A DNA stretch of 64,000 nucleotides from Phaeobacter sp. 22II1-1F12B (GTDB lineage Bacteria > Pseudomonadota > Alphaproteobacteria > Rhodobacterales > Rhodobacteraceae). The notes beneath the pieces are model-generated. The model ran no database searches. It had not been told where the DNA came from and saw only the letters and a list, made by a program, of their open reading frames with translations. The stretch is from the NCBI RefSeq assembly GCF_002210165.1, contig NZ_AQQP01000010.1, forward strand, positions 1 to 64,000, written 5' to 3'. This document shows, one piece after another, positions 56,615 through 64,000 of the stretch. A program made the position numbers and the translations under genes. Each line of letters opens with the position of its first letter. The first letter of the stretch is position 1.

Positions 56615-57277
56615 ATGAACAACTGTTCCCTTTCCCTTGCCGGTGCCAAGCTCGTCGCGCTGGGCTCCGGCGCGCTCTGGTGGCCTGCGCAAAGGCTGCT
56701 CTGCGTCTCGGACCTGCATCTCGGGAAATCCGAACGTATCGCAAGGCGCGGCGGCACCTTCCTGCCGCCTTATGAAACCCGCGATACCCTGCTGCGCCTC
56801 GCCGACGATCTCGACCGCATGAACCCTGCCACCGTCATCTGCCTTGGCGACAGTTTCGACGATCTCGACGCCGCCCGCGCCCTCGCGGCAGAGGACCAGG
56901 CCGCGCTTACCCGAATGCAGGCGGGCCGCCGCTGGATCTGGATCGAAGGCAATCACGACTCCGGGCCGGTCGACCTTGGCGGCACGCATCTGGCCGAACT
57001 GGCGCTTGGGCCGCTGATCTTCCGCCATATCGCACAGACCGGCGCCAGCGGCGAGATCTCGGGTCATTACCATCCCAAGGCCAGCCTCACGACCCGCGCC
57101 CGCCGCATCACCCGTGCCGCCTTCCTGTCGGACCGCGACCGCATCATCATGCCCGCCTATGGCACCTATACCGGCGGATTACGCAGCCATGATGCCACGC
57201 TCACCGCCCTGATGCGTCCCGATGCGCTTGCCATTCTCACCGGCCCCCGGCCATATGCCGTACCGATGCCGCGCTGA
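56615..57277 (+). CDS. pdeM: Ligase-associated endonuclease PdeM (metallophosphoesterase)
   Basis: 220 residues of the calcineurin-like phosphoesterase fold. Metal ligands: SDLHLGKSE (Asp33, His35), GDSFDD at 78-83, GNHD at 112-115 and GHYHPKAS near 150. PdeM is assigned to ligase-associated DNA repair loci, where it may process DNA ends. The ATG follows AAGGAACGGAGC. It directly follows the Lhr-like helicase, the conserved partner. Confidence 0.9.
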   Translation: MNNCSLSLAGAKLVALGSGALWWPAQRLLCVSDLHLGKSERIARRGGTFLPPYETRDTLLRLADDLDRMNPATVICLGDSFDDLDAARALAAEDQAALTRMQAGRRWIWIEGNHDSGPVDLGGTHLAELALGPLIFRHIAQTGASGEISGHYHPKASLTTRARRITRAAFLSDRDRIIMPAYGTYTGGLRSHDATLTALMRPDALAILTGPRPYAVPMPR

Positions 57278-57294
57278 GACAAAGGAAACGCAGG

Positions 57295-57732
57295 ATGACC
57301 GCTGAACTGGATGAAAGCCACCAATCCCTGATGCGGGACAGCTTTGCCTCCCAGACCATGATGGAAACCATTGGCGCGCGTATCGCCACCATCAAAAAAG
57401 GGCATGTGGAAATCGCAGCCCCGATCCTGCCGGGCACCAAGCAACAGAACGGCTATGGCCACGCGGCGCTGACCTTCGCCCTCGGCGACACCGCCGCCGG
57501 CTACGCGGCGATCAGCGCGCTTCAACCCGGCTGGAACGTCCTCACTGCCGAGATCAAGATCAACCTGCTCGCCCCCGCCCGCGGCGCCGAACTCCGCGCC
57601 ACCGGCCGCGTCATCAAACCCGGCCGCCGCCTTGTCGTGGTCAGCAGCGACATCCACGCCATCGACGACCAGGGCAGCGAAACCCTCATCGCCGTGATGC
57701 AGGGCACGATGATCCCCTTCGCGCCGGAATAA
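57295..57732 (+). CDS. PaaI-type thioesterase family protein
   Basis: 145 residues of the hotdog fold. The active-site segment reads QQNGYGHAALTFALGDTAAGY, with Asn52 and His56, where many relatives have QQHG. Asp65 is kept. It should hydrolyse acyl-CoA or act in aromatic/fatty acyl turnover, but the altered first histidine leaves activity uncertain. It starts 17 bases after pdeM, so probably shares its transcript. Confidence 0.82.
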   Translation: MTAELDESHQSLMRDSFASQTMMETIGARIATIKKGHVEIAAPILPGTKQQNGYGHAALTFALGDTAAGYAAISALQPGWNVLTAEIKINLLAPARGAELRATGRVIKPGRRLVVVSSDIHAIDDQGSETLIAVMQGTMIPFAPE

Positions 57733-57741
57733 CGGACCGGA

Positions 57742-58638
57742 CTAGACGGTTAGCCCCTCCGGCTCCGGCAACCCTTTCGACCGGCAGAATGCGGTCAGCG
57801 TATTCGCCAGCAGACAGGCGATGGTCATCGGCCCCACCCCGCCCGGCACCGGCGTGATCGCCCCGGCCCGCACCGAAGCGCTCTCGAAATGCACGTCACC
57901 GACCAGCCGGGTCTTGCCCTCGCCCTTTTCCGGCGCATCGATCCGGTTGATGCCCACGTCGATCACCGTTGCGCCCTCCTTGATCCAGTCTCCCTGAACC
58001 ATCTCGGGCCGGCCCACCGCCGCCACCACGATATCGGCACGGCGCACCACCTCGGGCAGATCTTTCGTGCGCGAATGCGCGATCGTCACCGTGCAGCTGT
58101 CGCCCAGCAGCAATTGCGCCATCGGCTTGCCCACGATATTCGACCGTCCGATCACCACCGCATCCATCCCCGAAAGCGACCCGTGATGATCGCGCAGCAT
58201 CATAAGGCAGCCCAGCGGCGTACAGGGCACCATGCTCTTCTGCCCGGTCCCCAGCAACCCGACGTTCGAGATATGAAACCCGTCCACATCCTTGGCCGGA
58301 TCGATGGCATTGATCACCAGATCCTCGTTCATGTGACCCGGCAGCGGCAATTGCACCAGAATCCCGTGAATGCTCTCATCCGCGTTCAGATCCGCGATCA
58401 CCGTCAGCAGCTCCGCCTCCGAGGTCTCGGCCGGCAGCTTATGCTCGACCGATTTCATCCCCACCTCGACGGTCATCTTGCCCTTTGAGCGCACATAGAC
58501 CTGGCTCGCCGGGTCCTCGCCCACCAGCACCACCGCCAGCCCGGGCTGACCGTGCCCGGCCAGGGCCGAGACCTGCGCCGCAACCTCGCCACGCACCCGC
58601 GCCGCGAATTCCTTGCCGTCTATGATTTTCGCGACCAT
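57742..58638 (-). CDS. folD: Methylene-THF dehydrogenase/methenyl-THF cyclohydrolase
   Basis: 298 residues from the ATG at 58638 ([11 protein letters not shown]). Motifs: [15 protein letters not shown] (active Lys region), [20 protein letters not shown] and the NAD(P)-binding [16 protein letters not shown]. It interconverts methylene-, methenyl- and formyl-THF, linking glyA and fhs. The purine-rich tail of a dispersed repeat lies directly upstream and may supply the ribosome-binding site. Confidence 0.96.
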   Translation of the reverse strand: MVAKIIDGKEFAARVRGEVAAQVSALAGHGQPGLAVVLVGEDPASQVYVRSKGKMTVEVGMKSVEHKLPAETSEAELLTVIADLNADESIHGILVQLPLPGHMNEDLVINAIDPAKDVDGFHISNVGLLGTGQKSMVPCTPLGCLMMLRDHHGSLSGMDAVVIGRSNIVGKPMAQLLLGDSCTVTIAHSRTKDLPEVVRRADIVVAAVGRPEMVQGDWIKEGATVIDVGINRIDAPEKGEGKTRLVGDVHFESASVRAGAITPVPGGVGPMTIACLLANTLTAFCRSKGLPEPEGLTV

Positions 58639-58646
58639 GCGCTCAC

Positions 58647-58684
58647 CTTCTTCTTCTCGTTTCAAATACGGCCGCCGGAGGCGG
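58647..58684 (-). repeat. Dispersed repeat, full copy 2, between fhs and folD
   Basis: On the minus strand it has the hairpin CCGCC (58684-58680) TCC GGCGG (58676-58672), then CGTATTTGAAACGAGAAGAAG and on to 58647. It is a near-copy of 8450-8486 in the same relative orientation to transcription. Its end lies 8 bases before the folD ATG. Confidence 0.7.
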
Positions 58685-58715
58685 TCCCGAACTCACGCCC
58701 TGCGCGACGCCCGCG

Positions 58716-60392
58716 TCAGAACAATCCCTCGATCTGCCCTTTGGGGTTCAGCCGGATCGTTTCCGCCGCCGGCTGGCGCGGCAGACCCGGCATCGTCATG
58801 ATCTCGCCGCAGATCGCCACGACAAACCCGGCCCCCGCGCTCAGGCGCACTTCGCGCACCGGCACGCTGAACCCGCTCGGCGCACCGCGCTGCGTCGGAT
58901 CGGTCGTGAAACTGTATTGCGTCTTGGCCATGCAAACCGGCAGATCGCCATATCCTTGTGCCTCCCAGGCTTCCAGCTGACGTTTCACCGCCAGTGACAT
59001 GACCACGTCGTCGGCGCGATAGATACGAGTGGCAACAGAGGTGATCTTGTCCGCCAGAGACATCTCGTCCGGATAAAGCGGCGCGAAATCGGCCTCGCCC
59101 CGGTCGATCACCTCGACCACTTTCGCGGCCAGATCGGCGGACCCTTCCGAGCCCAGTTCCCAGTGCCGGGACAGCACCGCCTCGGCCCCCAGCGAAGAGA
59201 CAAATCCTTTCACCGCATCGACCTCGGCCTCGGTATCGGTGACGAAATGATTGATCGCCACGACCACCGGCACACCGAACTGGCCAAGGTTCTCGATATG
59301 GCGGCCAAGGTTGCTGCACCCGGCGAGAACCGCGGCCACGTTTTCCGCGCCAAGGTCGTCCTTGGCAACGCCGCCGTTCATCTTCATCGCCCGCACCGTC
59401 GCCACCAGCACCACGCAGGACGGCGCCAGCCCGGCCTTGCGGCACTTGATGTTCAGGAACTTCTCCGCCCCCAGATCGGCCCCGAACCCGGCTTCGGTCA
59501 CCACGTAATCCGCGAGCCGAAGCGCGGTCGTCGTCGCGATCACCGAATTGCAGCCATGGGCGATATTCGCGAACGGCCCGCCATGCACGAAAGCCGGGTT
59601 ATTCTCGAGCGTCTGAACAAGGTTCGGCTGCATTGCATCCTTGAGCAGCACCGTCATCGCGCCATCGGCCTTGATGTCTCGGCAATAGACCGGGGTCTTG
59701 TCGCGGCGATAGGCGACGATCATCCGCCCCAACCGCTCCTGCAGATCGGCCAGATCCCGCGCCAGACACAGGATCGCCATGACCTCGGAGGCCACGGTGA
59801 TGTCATAGCCATCCTCACGCGGGAACCCGTTCGACACGCCGCCAAGCGAGACATTCACCTGCCGCAGCGCCCGGTCATTCATGTCGACCACGCGCCGCCA
59901 GACCACCCGGCGGGTGTCGATATCCAGCGCATTGCCCCAGTAGATATGATTGTCGATCATCGCCGCCAGCAGGTTATGCGCCGAGGTGATCGCGTGAAAA
60001 TCGCCGGTGAAATGCAGGTTCATCTCTTCCATCGGCACGACCTGCGCATAACCACCCCCGGCGGCCCCGCCCTTCATCCCGAAATTCGGCCCAAGCGAGG
60101 CTTCGCGGATGCAAACCGCCGCCTTCTTGCCGATCCGGTTCAGCCCATCGCCAAGCCCCACCGTCGTCGTCGTCTTGCCCTCGCCCGCCGGGGTCGGGTT
60201 GACGGCGGTGACAAGGATCAGCTTGCCGTTCTCGCGCCCGTCCAGCGTCTGGATGAAATCCTGGCTGACCTTCGCCTTGTCATGTCCATAGGGCAGCAAT
60301 GCCTCCGCCGGGATGCCCAGTTTCTCCCCGATGTCCTGGATCGGACGCTTTTGTGCGTCCCGCGCGATTTCGATGTCGGTCTTGTATGTCAT
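58716..60392 (-). CDS. fhs: Formate-tetrahydrofolate ligase
   Basis: 558 residues, the usual length. The ATP site is [16 protein letters not shown] near 65-80, with [38 protein letters not shown] and [13 protein letters not shown]. It makes 10-formyl-THF from formate and THF with ATP. With folD beside it and glyA in the window, it forms the one-carbon path that can oxidise or assimilate methyl-derived formate, common in marine roseobacters. Confidence 0.96.
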   Translation of the reverse strand: MTYKTDIEIARDAQKRPIQDIGEKLGIPAEALLPYGHDKAKVSQDFIQTLDGRENGKLILVTAVNPTPAGEGKTTTTVGLGDGLNRIGKKAAVCIREASLGPNFGMKGGAAGGGYAQVVPMEEMNLHFTGDFHAITSAHNLLAAMIDNHIYWGNALDIDTRRVVWRRVVDMNDRALRQVNVSLGGVSNGFPREDGYDITVASEVMAILCLARDLADLQERLGRMIVAYRRDKTPVYCRDIKADGAMTVLLKDAMQPNLVQTLENNPAFVHGGPFANIAHGCNSVIATTTALRLADYVVTEAGFGADLGAEKFLNIKCRKAGLAPSCVVLVATVRAMKMNGGVAKDDLGAENVAAVLAGCSNLGRHIENLGQFGVPVVVAINHFVTDTEAEVDAVKGFVSSLGAEAVLSRHWELGSEGSADLAAKVVEVIDRGEADFAPLYPDEMSLADKITSVATRIYRADDVVMSLAVKRQLEAWEAQGYGDLPVCMAKTQYSFTTDPTQRGAPSGFSVPVREVRLSAGAGFVVAICGEIMTMPGLPRQPAAETIRLNPKGQIEGLF

Positions 60393-60451
60393 TGCGAATT
60401 CCCCAGGATATTATCGGTGTGATCGTCCGCTGATTTTCTTACAAGTTGATT

Positions 60452-60480
60452 AGCGCCGGCTCAGCAGAAATTCCGGCGCT
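60452..60480. terminator. Hairpin between MOSC gene and fhs
   Basis: AGCGCCGG (60452-60459) and CCGGCGCT (60473-60480) pair perfectly around a 13-base loop. On the minus strand it lies between the MOSC gene's stop and the fhs start, so it could terminate MOSC transcription or structure the fhs leader. No long T tract on that strand. Confidence 0.5.
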
Positions 60481-60563
60481 TTCTCCCCCGTCCCGTTCTG
60501 TCCGTTCCCTATCCGAAACACCGCGCACCCGATCGGAACGCGATGGCCCGGCGGCAGCCAGGC

Positions 60564-61148
60564 TCAGCCCTTTGGCGCCCAGGCGCGCTGATCGGGGAGG
60601 AACAGCGTCAGACTGTCGCCCACCCGGATATTGCCCGGCCGCTCGACCCAGGCGGTCACGCCCCGCCGGTTCGTCGCCGCGCGCTTGAAAGCCGTGCCAT
60701 GCCCGGGCTCGACCGCTTCGATCTCGCGCCCCGGCAACACGCAGGGACGGTTTTCCATGTCGATGGTCAGCGTCAGCCCCGAGTCCGCCTGCAGCCGCGA
60801 GGATGGCGGCACATAGGTAAAATCGGGAATACCGCGCAGGATCATCGATGCCCCCACCAGCCCCGGATCAAGCGCGTCGAGCTTCATCTTCTCGGCGATT
60901 ACCGCCAGTTCTTCCTCGGACAATATCGTCAGCTGGCGTACGTTCCTGATCTCGGTGCCGACCGGGTATAGGTTCTTGACCCGGGTGCAGGACGCACGAT
61001 TGACGCCCTCATGACGCGCGCCCGCATCCCCGGCAAAGCTGAGGTCGAGCCGGTCCACCGCCTCGGCGCGCAGGCTCTCCCGGTCTCCGGGCACATGACC
61101 CAGCCAGACCACTTCGGCGCGATATTCGGATTCGATCAGTACAGGCAT
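60564..61148 (-). CDS. MOSC domain-containing protein
   Basis: 194 residues with the MOSC-type pattern: GVNRASCTRVKNLYPVGTEIRN (cysteine in the typical position), GASMILRGIPDFTYVPPSSRL, and RRGVTAWVERPGNIRVGDSL near the C-terminus. MOSC domains carry sulfur or molybdenum cofactor-related groups in molybdenum enzymes and relatives. No molybdoenzyme is adjacent, so the substrate is unknown. The methyltransferase gene lies 33 bases upstream on the same strand. Confidence 0.82.
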   Translation of the reverse strand: MPVLIESEYRAEVVWLGHVPGDRESLRAEAVDRLDLSFAGDAGARHEGVNRASCTRVKNLYPVGTEIRNVRQLTILSEEELAVIAEKMKLDALDPGLVGASMILRGIPDFTYVPPSSRLQADSGLTLTIDMENRPCVLPGREIEAVEPGHGTAFKRAATNRRGVTAWVERPGNIRVGDSLTLFLPDQRAWAPKG

Positions 61149-61181
61149 GTCAGGGCTTTCACAGGCGACGCCACGGGCGTC

Positions 61182-61958
61182 TCATCTAACGGTCAGGGTA
61201 AAGAACAGACGGCGGAACGGGAACAGGACGCTGCCATCGGCGGCCAGCGGATAGGCCGTTTCCATTGCCGTGTCATAGCGTTCGACAAGCCGCGCGGTCT
61301 CTGCCTCGTCCAGCACCTGCAGGACGGGCCGCGCATAGGTCGAGGATGTGAAATGGCGCACCGGATGGCCATCTCCCGCAGCGGGCAGTTGCTGGTAGAA
61401 CTCGGTCTCCCACAGCGCGACATCACCAAGCGGGGAAAGGATGCGATGGTAATCCACCGGTTCCAGCACGCCGGGGCCAGATCCGGGATCGAAACGACCC
61501 GGGAACAGCTGTTCCGCCAGATCGTGCCACAGCCGGTGCGACGGCGCGCGGTTCTGATGCGGCACCTGCACCGCCAGCGTTCCGCCCGGCGCAAGCAGAC
61601 CGGCCAGACGCGGCAAGAGCTGCCCATGCTCCGGCAACCAGTGCAGCGCGGCATTTGAAAAGATCAGCGCGGGCGGGTTTTCCGGCCCCCACTGCGCGAT
61701 ATCGGCCTCGACCAGTTCATCATAACCGCCGGTCCCGCGCGCTTTTTCCAGCATCGCCTTGGAAGAATCGACGCCGATGATCCGTCGCCCGTCATAGCGC
61801 GACATCAGGATCAGCCCCATCGCCCCCGCGCCACAGCCCAGATCACAGATGTCCCCCTCGGGCAGGTCTCCGACCCGCATCAGAAGGTCCAGCGCCGGGC
61901 GAAGCCGCAGGCTGGCGAAACGGCCATAGCTCTCGGGGTTCCAGTCTGTATCTGCCAT
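61182..61958 (-). CDS. SAM-dependent methyltransferase (trans-aconitate methyltransferase-like)
   Basis: 258 residues from the ATG at 61958 (GGGAG upstream). The SAM-binding motif I is ICDLGCGAGAMGLIL near 37-51, motif II ADIAQWGPENPPALIFSNAALHWLPEH. The NAALHWLPEH pattern and length fit trans-aconitate 2-methyltransferase (Tam), which methylates aconitate isomers that inhibit the citrate cycle. Substrate not proven. MOSC gene downstream. Confidence 0.8.
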   Translation of the reverse strand: MADTDWNPESYGRFASLRLRPALDLLMRVGDLPEGDICDLGCGAGAMGLILMSRYDGRRIIGVDSSKAMLEKARGTGGYDELVEADIAQWGPENPPALIFSNAALHWLPEHGQLLPRLAGLLAPGGTLAVQVPHQNRAPSHRLWHDLAEQLFPGRFDPGSGPGVLEPVDYHRILSPLGDVALWETEFYQQLPAAGDGHPVRHFTSSTYARPVLQVLDEAETARLVERYDTAMETAYPLAADGSVLFPFRRLFFTLTVR

Positions 61959-62145
61959 GTGGCTCCCTTGTCGGTCTCGGGTACAGGTCAACCACCCCCT
62001 TGTATGCCGCGACATGCGCGCCGGAGCCACCCCAAAACATCAAACCGATGCAGCGCCGGACAGGCTCATCCCTGCCATTCCCGGCCCGGATGTAAGCAAT
62101 CACTCGCTTAAGGCGAATAACCTTGGCAAATATCAACCTAAGCTG

Positions 62146-62175
62146 TTGCATTTAAAATTTTATACAGCCTATGAT
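62146..62175 (+). promoter_or_regulatory. Candidate promoter of the secreted protein gene
   Basis: TTGCAT (62146-62151) and TATGAT (62170-62175) are spaced by 18 bases in an AT-rich stretch, a good sigma-70-type pair. The start codon is at 62229, giving a leader of about 47 bases with AAGGAGG. Confidence 0.6.
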
Positions 62176-62228
62176 TGTAAGGGGCCGAAGTGCTGCCACG
62201 CTTCTATTTGATCTGAAGGAGGACTTTC

Positions 62229-62753
62229 ATGAGAACCGCCAAGATACTTACCCTGTTGTCGGGCCTGCTCGCCGCACCGATCGCAAGCGCCCAGGACGCG
62301 GTACCGCCGGGAAGCGACGGCTTCACCGAATGGGGCAAATCCGGCGACTGGATCATCTTCGTCGATAACGAACGCCAGACCTGCCTGATCGAAAAGTTCG
62401 ACGCCAACCGCAACGCGGTTCAGGTCGGTCTGACCAAAGATCACGACCATGCCTATCTCGGTCTTTTCATGCCCTTGCCCGAAGAGCACATGAACAAGAA
62501 GGAAAAGATCATCCTCGAGGTCAATGGTGAGCAACAGGTCACCAACGTGCCGCGCCGCAACACGCGTGAAGGGGTCGAATATACCGGCACCTATATCAAG
62601 GCGGCAGATCTCAGCTTTGCCGAGGGCGCGACCGTCGCCAAGGAAGTCGTCATTTTCGAAGACGATGAACAGATGTCGGTCGTCTTTGACCTGTCAGGCG
62701 GCGAAGCAGCTGTCGAAGCAGCCAAAGAATGCAACCTGACGCTTAATCCCTGA
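62229..62753 (+). CDS. Secreted protein of unknown function
   Basis: 174 residues with a signal peptide (MRTAKILTLLSGLLAAPIASA). Mature form has two cysteines, CLIEKFD and KECNLTLNP. The overall run, W-x-C after DWIIFVDNER and a VQVGL then FMPLPEE core, is faintly like periplasmic IalB-type proteins, but that is too weak to assign. AAGGAGG at 62217-62223 and a promoter candidate at 62146-62175 show it is expressed as a single gene. Confidence 0.75.
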   Translation: MRTAKILTLLSGLLAAPIASAQDAVPPGSDGFTEWGKSGDWIIFVDNERQTCLIEKFDANRNAVQVGLTKDHDHAYLGLFMPLPEEHMNKKEKIILEVNGEQQVTNVPRRNTREGVEYTGTYIKAADLSFAEGATVAKEVVIFEDDEQMSVVFDLSGGEAAVEAAKECNLTLNP

Positions 62754-62950
62754 TCCGAAGATCCCAGGCGGGGGGATTGGAGCAGAAGTCATACGCTGCT
62801 CCGGCCAGAGCCGCGCCATGGCGATACCTCGGCGTCGTGGCCTGCAACTGGCACCTGCCAAACCCCGCGGTTCAACCGCTGCAAGAGTACCCTTGCGCTG
62901 CCAGTAGCAGGTGAACTTGGTAGGCCTTGAAAGACGGTGCAAACGAAAAC

Positions 62951-62971
62951 GGCCGGGCGTGATGCCCGGCC
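62951..62971. terminator. Terminator of ftsH, possibly bidirectional
   Basis: GGCCGGGC (62951-62958) and GCCCGGCC (62964-62971) pair perfectly around GTGAT. On the minus strand GTTTTCGTTT follows, a T-rich tail after the ftsH stop. On the plus strand GTATTTCATTTC follows, so it can also end the secreted protein transcript. Confidence 0.85.
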
Positions 62972-62991
62972 GTATTTCATTTCAGTGCCTG

Positions 62992-64000
62992 TCAGGCGCT
63001 TGGTTCCGGCTCCAGCCCGCCCTCGGGGGGCGATTTCTTGGGCTTGGTTTTCGGAATGGCCGTGACGCTAGGCGCATTGCCCGCATCCGAGTTGTCATCC
63101 TCGTCATCCGTGGTGGGCGGCTCGCCCCGGATCACGCGGCGGATTTCCTCGCCGGTCAGGGTTTCGTACTCAAGCAGACCCTGCGCAAGATATTCGAACT
63201 CCTGCTGGTTTTCTTCGATCAGGCTGTAGGCGCGCTCATAGCCTTCGTCGATGATCCGTTTGACCTCGGATTCGATCAGCTCCTTGGTCGCCGCCGACAC
63301 CGAAAAGCCCCCGGCGCCGCCATTGGGCGAATAGCCTGCTGCGGCTTCCTGGTAGTCGATGTTACCGACCTTGTCCGACATGCCATAGCGCATGACCATC
63401 GCCCTGGCGAGCTGGCTCGCCTGCATGATGTCACCCACCGGGCCCGAGGACACTTCGGAAGCGCCATACTTGAAGATCTCGGCCGCCTTGCCCGCCATGG
63501 TCATGGCGATGCGCTGTTCGCATTCGTCCTTGAACATCTGCAGCTTGTCCATCTCGGGCAGGCTCATCACCATGCCAAGCGCACCGCCGCGCGGAATGAT
63601 CGTGGCCTTGTAGACCGGATCGCACTTGGGCAGCTTCATACCGACGATGGCGTGACCGGCTTCGTGATAGGCGGTCTTTTCCTTCTGGTCCTGCGTCAGA
63701 ACCATCGACCGGCGCTCGGCACCCATCATGATCTTGTCCTTGGCGCTTTCGAAATCGACCATCGCCACGAAACGACGTCCCAGACGCGCGGCGGTCAGGG
63801 CCGCCTCGTTCACAAGGTTCGCCAGATCGGCCCCCGAGAAACCGGGCGTCCCGCGGGCAATCACCCGCAGATCCACATCCGGACCCAGCGGCGTCTTGCG
63901 CGCATGCACCCCAAGGATCTTTTCGCGGCCCTTGATGTCGGGATTGCCGACAGTCACCTGACGGTCGAAACGGCCGGGACGCAGCAGCGCCGGGTCCAGA
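62992..64000 (-). CDS. ftsH: ATP-dependent zinc metalloprotease FtsH, 5' part outside window
   Basis: The C-terminal 335 residues, reading off the right edge. It starts in the AAA domain (RPGRFDRQVTVGNPDIKGREKIL) and has FSGADLANLVNEAALTAAR. The zinc protease motif is HEAGH in KEKTAYHEAGHAIVGMK. FtsH degrades membrane and regulatory proteins. The acidic/Pro-rich tail (TDDEDDNSDAG, PEGGLEPEPSA) is typical of alphaproteobacterial FtsH. Its 5' part and N-terminal membrane segments lie outside. Confidence 0.97.
   Translation of the reverse strand, partial: LDPALLRPGRFDRQVTVGNPDIKGREKILGVHARKTPLGPDVDLRVIARGTPGFSGADLANLVNEAALTAARLGRRFVAMVDFESAKDKIMMGAERRSMVLTQDQKEKTAYHEAGHAIVGMKLPKCDPVYKATIIPRGGALGMVMSLPEMDKLQMFKDECEQRIAMTMAGKAAEIFKYGASEVSSGPVGDIMQASQLARAMVMRYGMSDKVGNIDYQEAAAGYSPNGGAGGFSVSAATKELIESEVKRIIDEGYERAYSLIEENQQEFEYLAQGLLEYETLTGEEIRRVIRGEPPTTDDEDDNSDAGNAPSVTAIPKTKPKKSPPEGGLEPEPSA

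Noticed and set aside
54678-56744. Minus-strand open frame of about 688 codons across the Lhr-like helicase
   Set aside because: No family pattern, and the plus strand has helicase motifs I, II and VI.

Overview
The window looks like a chromosomal segment of a Rhodobacterales (Roseobacter-group) alphaproteobacterium. The reasons are GC-rich coding sequence with strong GC preference at third codon positions, a VPLPA-type C-terminal sorting signal, a secreted Hint-domain protein, a WVPR-module secreted protein, an iron-sulfur (PhrB-type) photolyase, a MeaB GTPase and formate-tetrahydrofolate ligase next to FolD. This assignment is inference from gene content; no search was run. I found no rRNA, tRNA, CRISPR array, phage gene, transposase or insertion sequence. 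It is core or stable accessory chromosome rather than an island.

Layout. 1-1422: 3'-truncated chemoreceptor and a periplasmic PDC/Cache-type sensor protein. 1803-4073: a co-translated set of two hotdog thioesterases and a MATE exporter, divergent from two tandem MerR regulators (4198-5179). 5234-12800: beta-oxidation cluster of two acyl-CoA dehydrogenases, a GST, a thiolase and a FadB-type multifunctional protein, closed by a strong terminator. 12982-15164: SDR oxidoreductase overlapping an iron-sulfur photolyase. 15481-16152: VPLPA-CTERM protein. 16295-19824: sulfotransferase, acyl-CoA synthetase and a membrane protein. 19828-20994: secreted repeat protein. 21063-24677: pyrimidine nucleoside salvage operon (cdd-deoA-deoB-upp). 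25009-29550: cupin fusion protein, malic enzyme and Hint protein. 30145-35620: propionyl-CoA synthetase, CsbD, amidase and a second acyl-CoA synthetase.

36269-42579: NAD kinase, serine hydroxymethyltransferase, small membrane proteins, a hydrolase, an entericidin-like lipoprotein and LepA. 43106-45795: small lipoprotein, a histidinol-dehydrogenase-family enzyme and its divergent LysR regulator. 45972-49168: low-molecular-weight phosphatase, sirtuin, copper chaperone, ribosomal protein L28 and MeaB. 49273-54112: HrpB helicase, and an MFS exporter divergent from a MarR regulator. 54150-57732: Lhr-like helicase, PdeM nuclease and a thioesterase. 57742-62753: one-carbon genes (folD, fhs), a MOSC protein, a methyltransferase and a secreted protein. 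62992-64000: C-terminal part of FtsH.

How the genes fit together. Acyl-CoA chemistry dominates: two dehydrogenases, thiolase, FadB, three AMP-forming acyl-CoA ligases, three hotdog thioesterases, a propionyl-CoA entry enzyme and MeaB, which protects methylmalonyl-CoA mutase downstream of propionyl-CoA. One-carbon genes (glyA, folD, fhs) form a second theme. I see no clear undescribed multi-gene system. The best leads are a dispersed repeat family that supplies the folD ribosome-binding region, an ACGT palindrome between tandem MerR genes, TTTGCAAA boxes before prpE, a four-unit 11-bp tandem repeat after glyA, a likely CTG start in the LysR gene, and an Lhr-helicase/PdeM pair without its usual ligase and exonuclease.
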